Shown: in pieces, positions 62,543 to 64,000 of the stretch
Layout of the letters: every line of letters starts with the position of its first letter
How positions within the stretch are numbered: position 1 is the first letter of the stretch
Assembly: GCF_002305875.1 (NCBI RefSeq)
Contig: NZ_CP022098.1
Coordinates: 8,060,001-8,124,000 of the forward strand
Direction of reading: 5' to 3'
DNA length: 64,000 bases
Origin: Cystobacter fuscus
GTDB taxonomy: Bacteria; Myxococcota; Myxococcia; Myxococcales; Myxococcaceae
Notes under the pieces: generated by a model
What the model was told of the DNA's origin: nothing
The model's input: the letters and a program-made list of their open reading frames with translations, nothing else
Database searches by the model: none
Translations under genes and position numbers: made by a program

Positions 62543-63481
62543 TCACGGTCCCTGGGCTTGCCGCCTTCTGGCGGGGGCCTCGGCGTTCTTGAAGGCCTCC
62601 TGGATGTTCTCCGTGTACCGCGCGATGGAGCCGGGATCCGACAGCAGGAGCTTCTCCAGCCCGAGATCCTGCGTGCCCGCCTTGAGCGCGTAGCCCGACT
62701 TCACCGCCTGCTCCAACAACAGCAGCGCCTGCTCCTTCTTTCCCAGCCGGCTGTAGGCACACGCGAGGGTGTAGGCGATGCTCGGCTCGCGCTTGTTGAG
62801 CTTCTGGGCCCGGCTCAGCATCTCGACGGCCTCGGTGATCTGGTTGCGCATCAACTGGGCGGTGCCCAGCCCGAAGAAGGCCACCCAGCTCTGCTCACCC
62901 AGGGCGATGCTGCGCTCGAACTCGGTGACCGAGCCGCCCCACTTCTTCTCCCGCAGCAACTGCTCACCCCGCTCCAGCGCCGCCTTGGCGGCCTCGGGGT
63001 TGCGCCGGCTCGCCCCCCGCCCGGACATCAGGCTGGCGCGCGCCGCGGCGGCGGCGTCCTGGGCCGCGCTCACCGCCCTGGGCGAGCGCAGGACCACCAG
63101 CCCCTCCTGACCCAACACCGGCGACAGGCACCCCTGCTGGATGCGCACGTAGGCCGTCAGCGAGCCCTCCTCGGGGCTGTGGAAGCCGAGCACCGGCAGC
63201 GCCTGCCGCTCCGGGCACCCTTCGCCCTGCAGACACAGCTCGAACTGCCCCACGAGCACCCGGCCCTGCAGGACGCCGTCGAGCACCGGCGTCCCGGGCT
63301 CGAGCCCACACGGGTTGCCCCTGCTCGCCCGGCCCACCAGGCGTTCACCCTCGGTGCTCAACTCCACGGTGCCCCAGATGTCCGCCTGGTAGCTGCCCTG
63401 GAGGGGGAGCTCCGCCCCCCGCGCGCCAGGAACAGCGGCGATGAACGCCACCAGGCTGATTGTTCTCGAAACGGACACCAT
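62543..63481 (-). CDS. Exported TPR-repeat protein
   Basis: 312 residues with a signal peptide (MVSVSRTISLVAFIAAVPGA). The N-terminal half (25-130) is a beta-rich domain with paired cysteines (NPCGLEPG, ELCLQGEGC, QQGCLSP). The C-terminal half contains TPRs (AALERGEQLLREKKWGGSVT, VAFFGLGTAQLMRNQITEAV, IAYTLACAYSRLGKKEQALL). It lies just upstream of a Ser/Thr kinase. No ribosome-binding site was seen. Probable periplasmic scaffold. Confidence 0.8.
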   Translation of the reverse strand: MVSVSRTISLVAFIAAVPGARGAELPLQGSYQADIWGTVELSTEGERLVGRASRGNPCGLEPGTPVLDGVLQGRVLVGQFELCLQGEGCPERQALPVLGFHSPEEGSLTAYVRIQQGCLSPVLGQEGLVVLRSPRAVSAAQDAAAAARASLMSGRGASRRNPEAAKAALERGEQLLREKKWGGSVTEFERSIALGEQSWVAFFGLGTAQLMRNQITEAVEMLSRAQKLNKREPSIAYTLACAYSRLGKKEQALLLLEQAVKSGYALKAGTQDLGLEKLLLSDPGSIARYTENIQEAFKNAEAPARRRQAQGP

Positions 63482-63539
63482 GGATGGAGCGCCGCATCAT
63501 ATGAGGGCCCCGACCGCCTTGTAAACGCGCGGCGATGGC

Positions 63540-63568
63540 TTGACCCATCCCACCCACGTCCTTATCAT
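63540..63568 (+). promoter_or_regulatory. Candidate sigma-70 promoter upstream of the 6S RNA
   Basis: -35 TTGACC (63540-63545), 17-bp spacer, -10 TATCAT (63563-63568), with a predicted start near 63575. A 6S precursor from here would carry a leader of about 65 bases, or the RNA may really begin near 63575. Confidence 0.6.
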
Positions 63569-63642
63569 TCCCGTAGATGCTTCTGGGGGGTTTCCAGGAG
63601 TTTCCCGATGTCGAAGTTTCGTTGGATTTGATTGAAGGTCTT

Positions 63643-63835
63643 GTCCCCTGCGGGGCGCGTGATGCCCAGCAGAAATTCGAACCGATACGTCCATCACGGG
63701 GTCCGTTTCAGGTTCCATGAGCAAGCCCTCCCCTCCGGGGAAGAGGGAAGCCTACGGTTCCATGACTTCGAACCCCACCTGGCTTTTTAGGGTTCAATGG
63801 ACGCTAGGCACACGGCCATTTCGCGGGGGGCTTTT
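63643..63835 (+). ncRNA. ssrS: 6S RNA
   Basis: Long-range pairing fits the 6S architecture: CCCCTGCG (63645-63652) with CGCGGGGG (63822-63829); GTGATGCCCAGC (63659-63670) with GCTAGGCACAC (63803-63813); AATTCGAACC (63674-63683) with GGTTCAAT (63791-63798). An apical arm contains GGTTCCATGAGCAAGC and GGAAGCC, close to the conserved GGUUGGUGAGCAUGC and GAAGCC of E. coli 6S RNA as I recall it. The alternative hairpin GAACCC/GGGTTC (63770-63795) mirrors the E. coli bubble hairpin. It ends in a T-rich run (63831-63840). The next gene is 5-formyltetrahydrofolate cyclo-ligase, the standard 6S neighbour. The 5' end is uncertain. 6S RNA binds sigma-70 RNA polymerase and tunes stationary-phase transcription. 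Confidence 0.82.
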
Positions 63836-63862
63836 TCTTTCTCTTGGCGGGGAGTGGGGCAG

Positions 63863-64000
63863 GTGAGCGAGACGGTGGCGCAAGAGGGAGTGGGTCGGAA
63901 GGTGACGCTGCGTGAAGAGCTGACGGCTCGTCGCAAGGCGATGACACCCGACATCATCGACGAGCGGGGATTGAAGGTTCAGTCGCGCTTCCTGGCGACC
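63863..64000 (+). CDS. 5-formyltetrahydrofolate cyclo-ligase, N-terminus (cut by window)
   Basis: Only the first 46 codons lie in the window. GTG 63863 has GGGGAG about 9 bases upstream. The segment KVTLREELTARRKAMTPDII followed by DERGLKVQSRFLAT matches the N-terminus of MTHFS/YgfA. It would convert 5-formyl-THF to methenyl-THF with ATP. Position just after the 6S RNA gene supports the call. Confidence 0.8.
   Translation, partial: MSETVAQEGVGRKVTLREELTARRKAMTPDIIDERGLKVQSRFLAT

Overview
The window reads as a piece of a GC-rich myxobacterial chromosome, probably Cystobacterineae (Cystobacter/Archangium/Myxococcus relatives). The best taxonomic markers are an AglZ-type gliding-motility protein (pseudo-receiver plus about 1200 residues of coiled coil), a DUF2378/TIGR02265 protein (a family described as Myxococcales-restricted), many Cys-anchored lipoproteins, a Ser/Thr kinase, and the dprA-topA-trmFO-xerC-hslVU order. 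No tRNA, rRNA, IS element, prophage or CRISPR array was recognised. Coding density is very high. The only stretch over 300 bases without a protein gene is 63482-63862, and it holds a promoter and a 6S RNA gene.

Layout. 1-7.5 kb is accessory catabolism: two exported epoxide-hydrolase-like enzymes with a divergent LysR regulator, a proline-iminopeptidase-like lipoprotein, and an SDR-P450 operon followed by a TetR gene. The promoter regions of the operon and of the TetR gene carry similar inverted repeats. 7.7-12 kb holds secreted or lipid-anchored proteins (zinc-peptidase-like lipoprotein, expansin-like lipoprotein, DUF4097 protein) and an acetylpolyamine amidohydrolase. 12-14.5 kb is a glycosyltransferase plus O-antigen-ligase-type polymerase pair. 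14.6-22.8 kb is mixed: engB, a tetraheme cytochrome, coaE, an extended SDR, lipoproteins and a CNNM/CBS transporter.

23-37.3 kb is a housekeeping block on the minus strand. Read in transcription order it is dprA-topA, trmFO-propeller lipoprotein-xerC, hslV-hslU-argD. It is interrupted by genes that look lineage-specific (DksA/TraR-like, TIGR02265, PhcB-like methyltransferase, PilZ, DoxX). 37.5-44 kb is envelope and signalling: LysM protein, YbgF-like lipoprotein, PgeF, a predicted heme-binding diguanylate cyclase and an HtrA protease.

44-54 kb is a polysaccharide and motility block: GH57 enzyme, DUF4912 protein with C-terminal repeats, GT4 with a long proline-rich tail, and AglZ with 35-residue tandem coiled-coil repeats. 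54-61.3 kb holds a small membrane protein, two AAA+ ATPases (one MoxR-like), ilvE, a Fic-fold protein that has lost the catalytic histidine, a DHH phosphoesterase and a NifS-like desulfurase. 61.3-64 kb holds a 55-residue hydrophilic protein, a Ser/Thr kinase, a TPR protein, the 6S RNA and the start of 5-formyltetrahydrofolate cyclo-ligase, which is the classical neighbour of 6S RNA.

All family calls are from reading motifs and overall pattern; no database search was possible.
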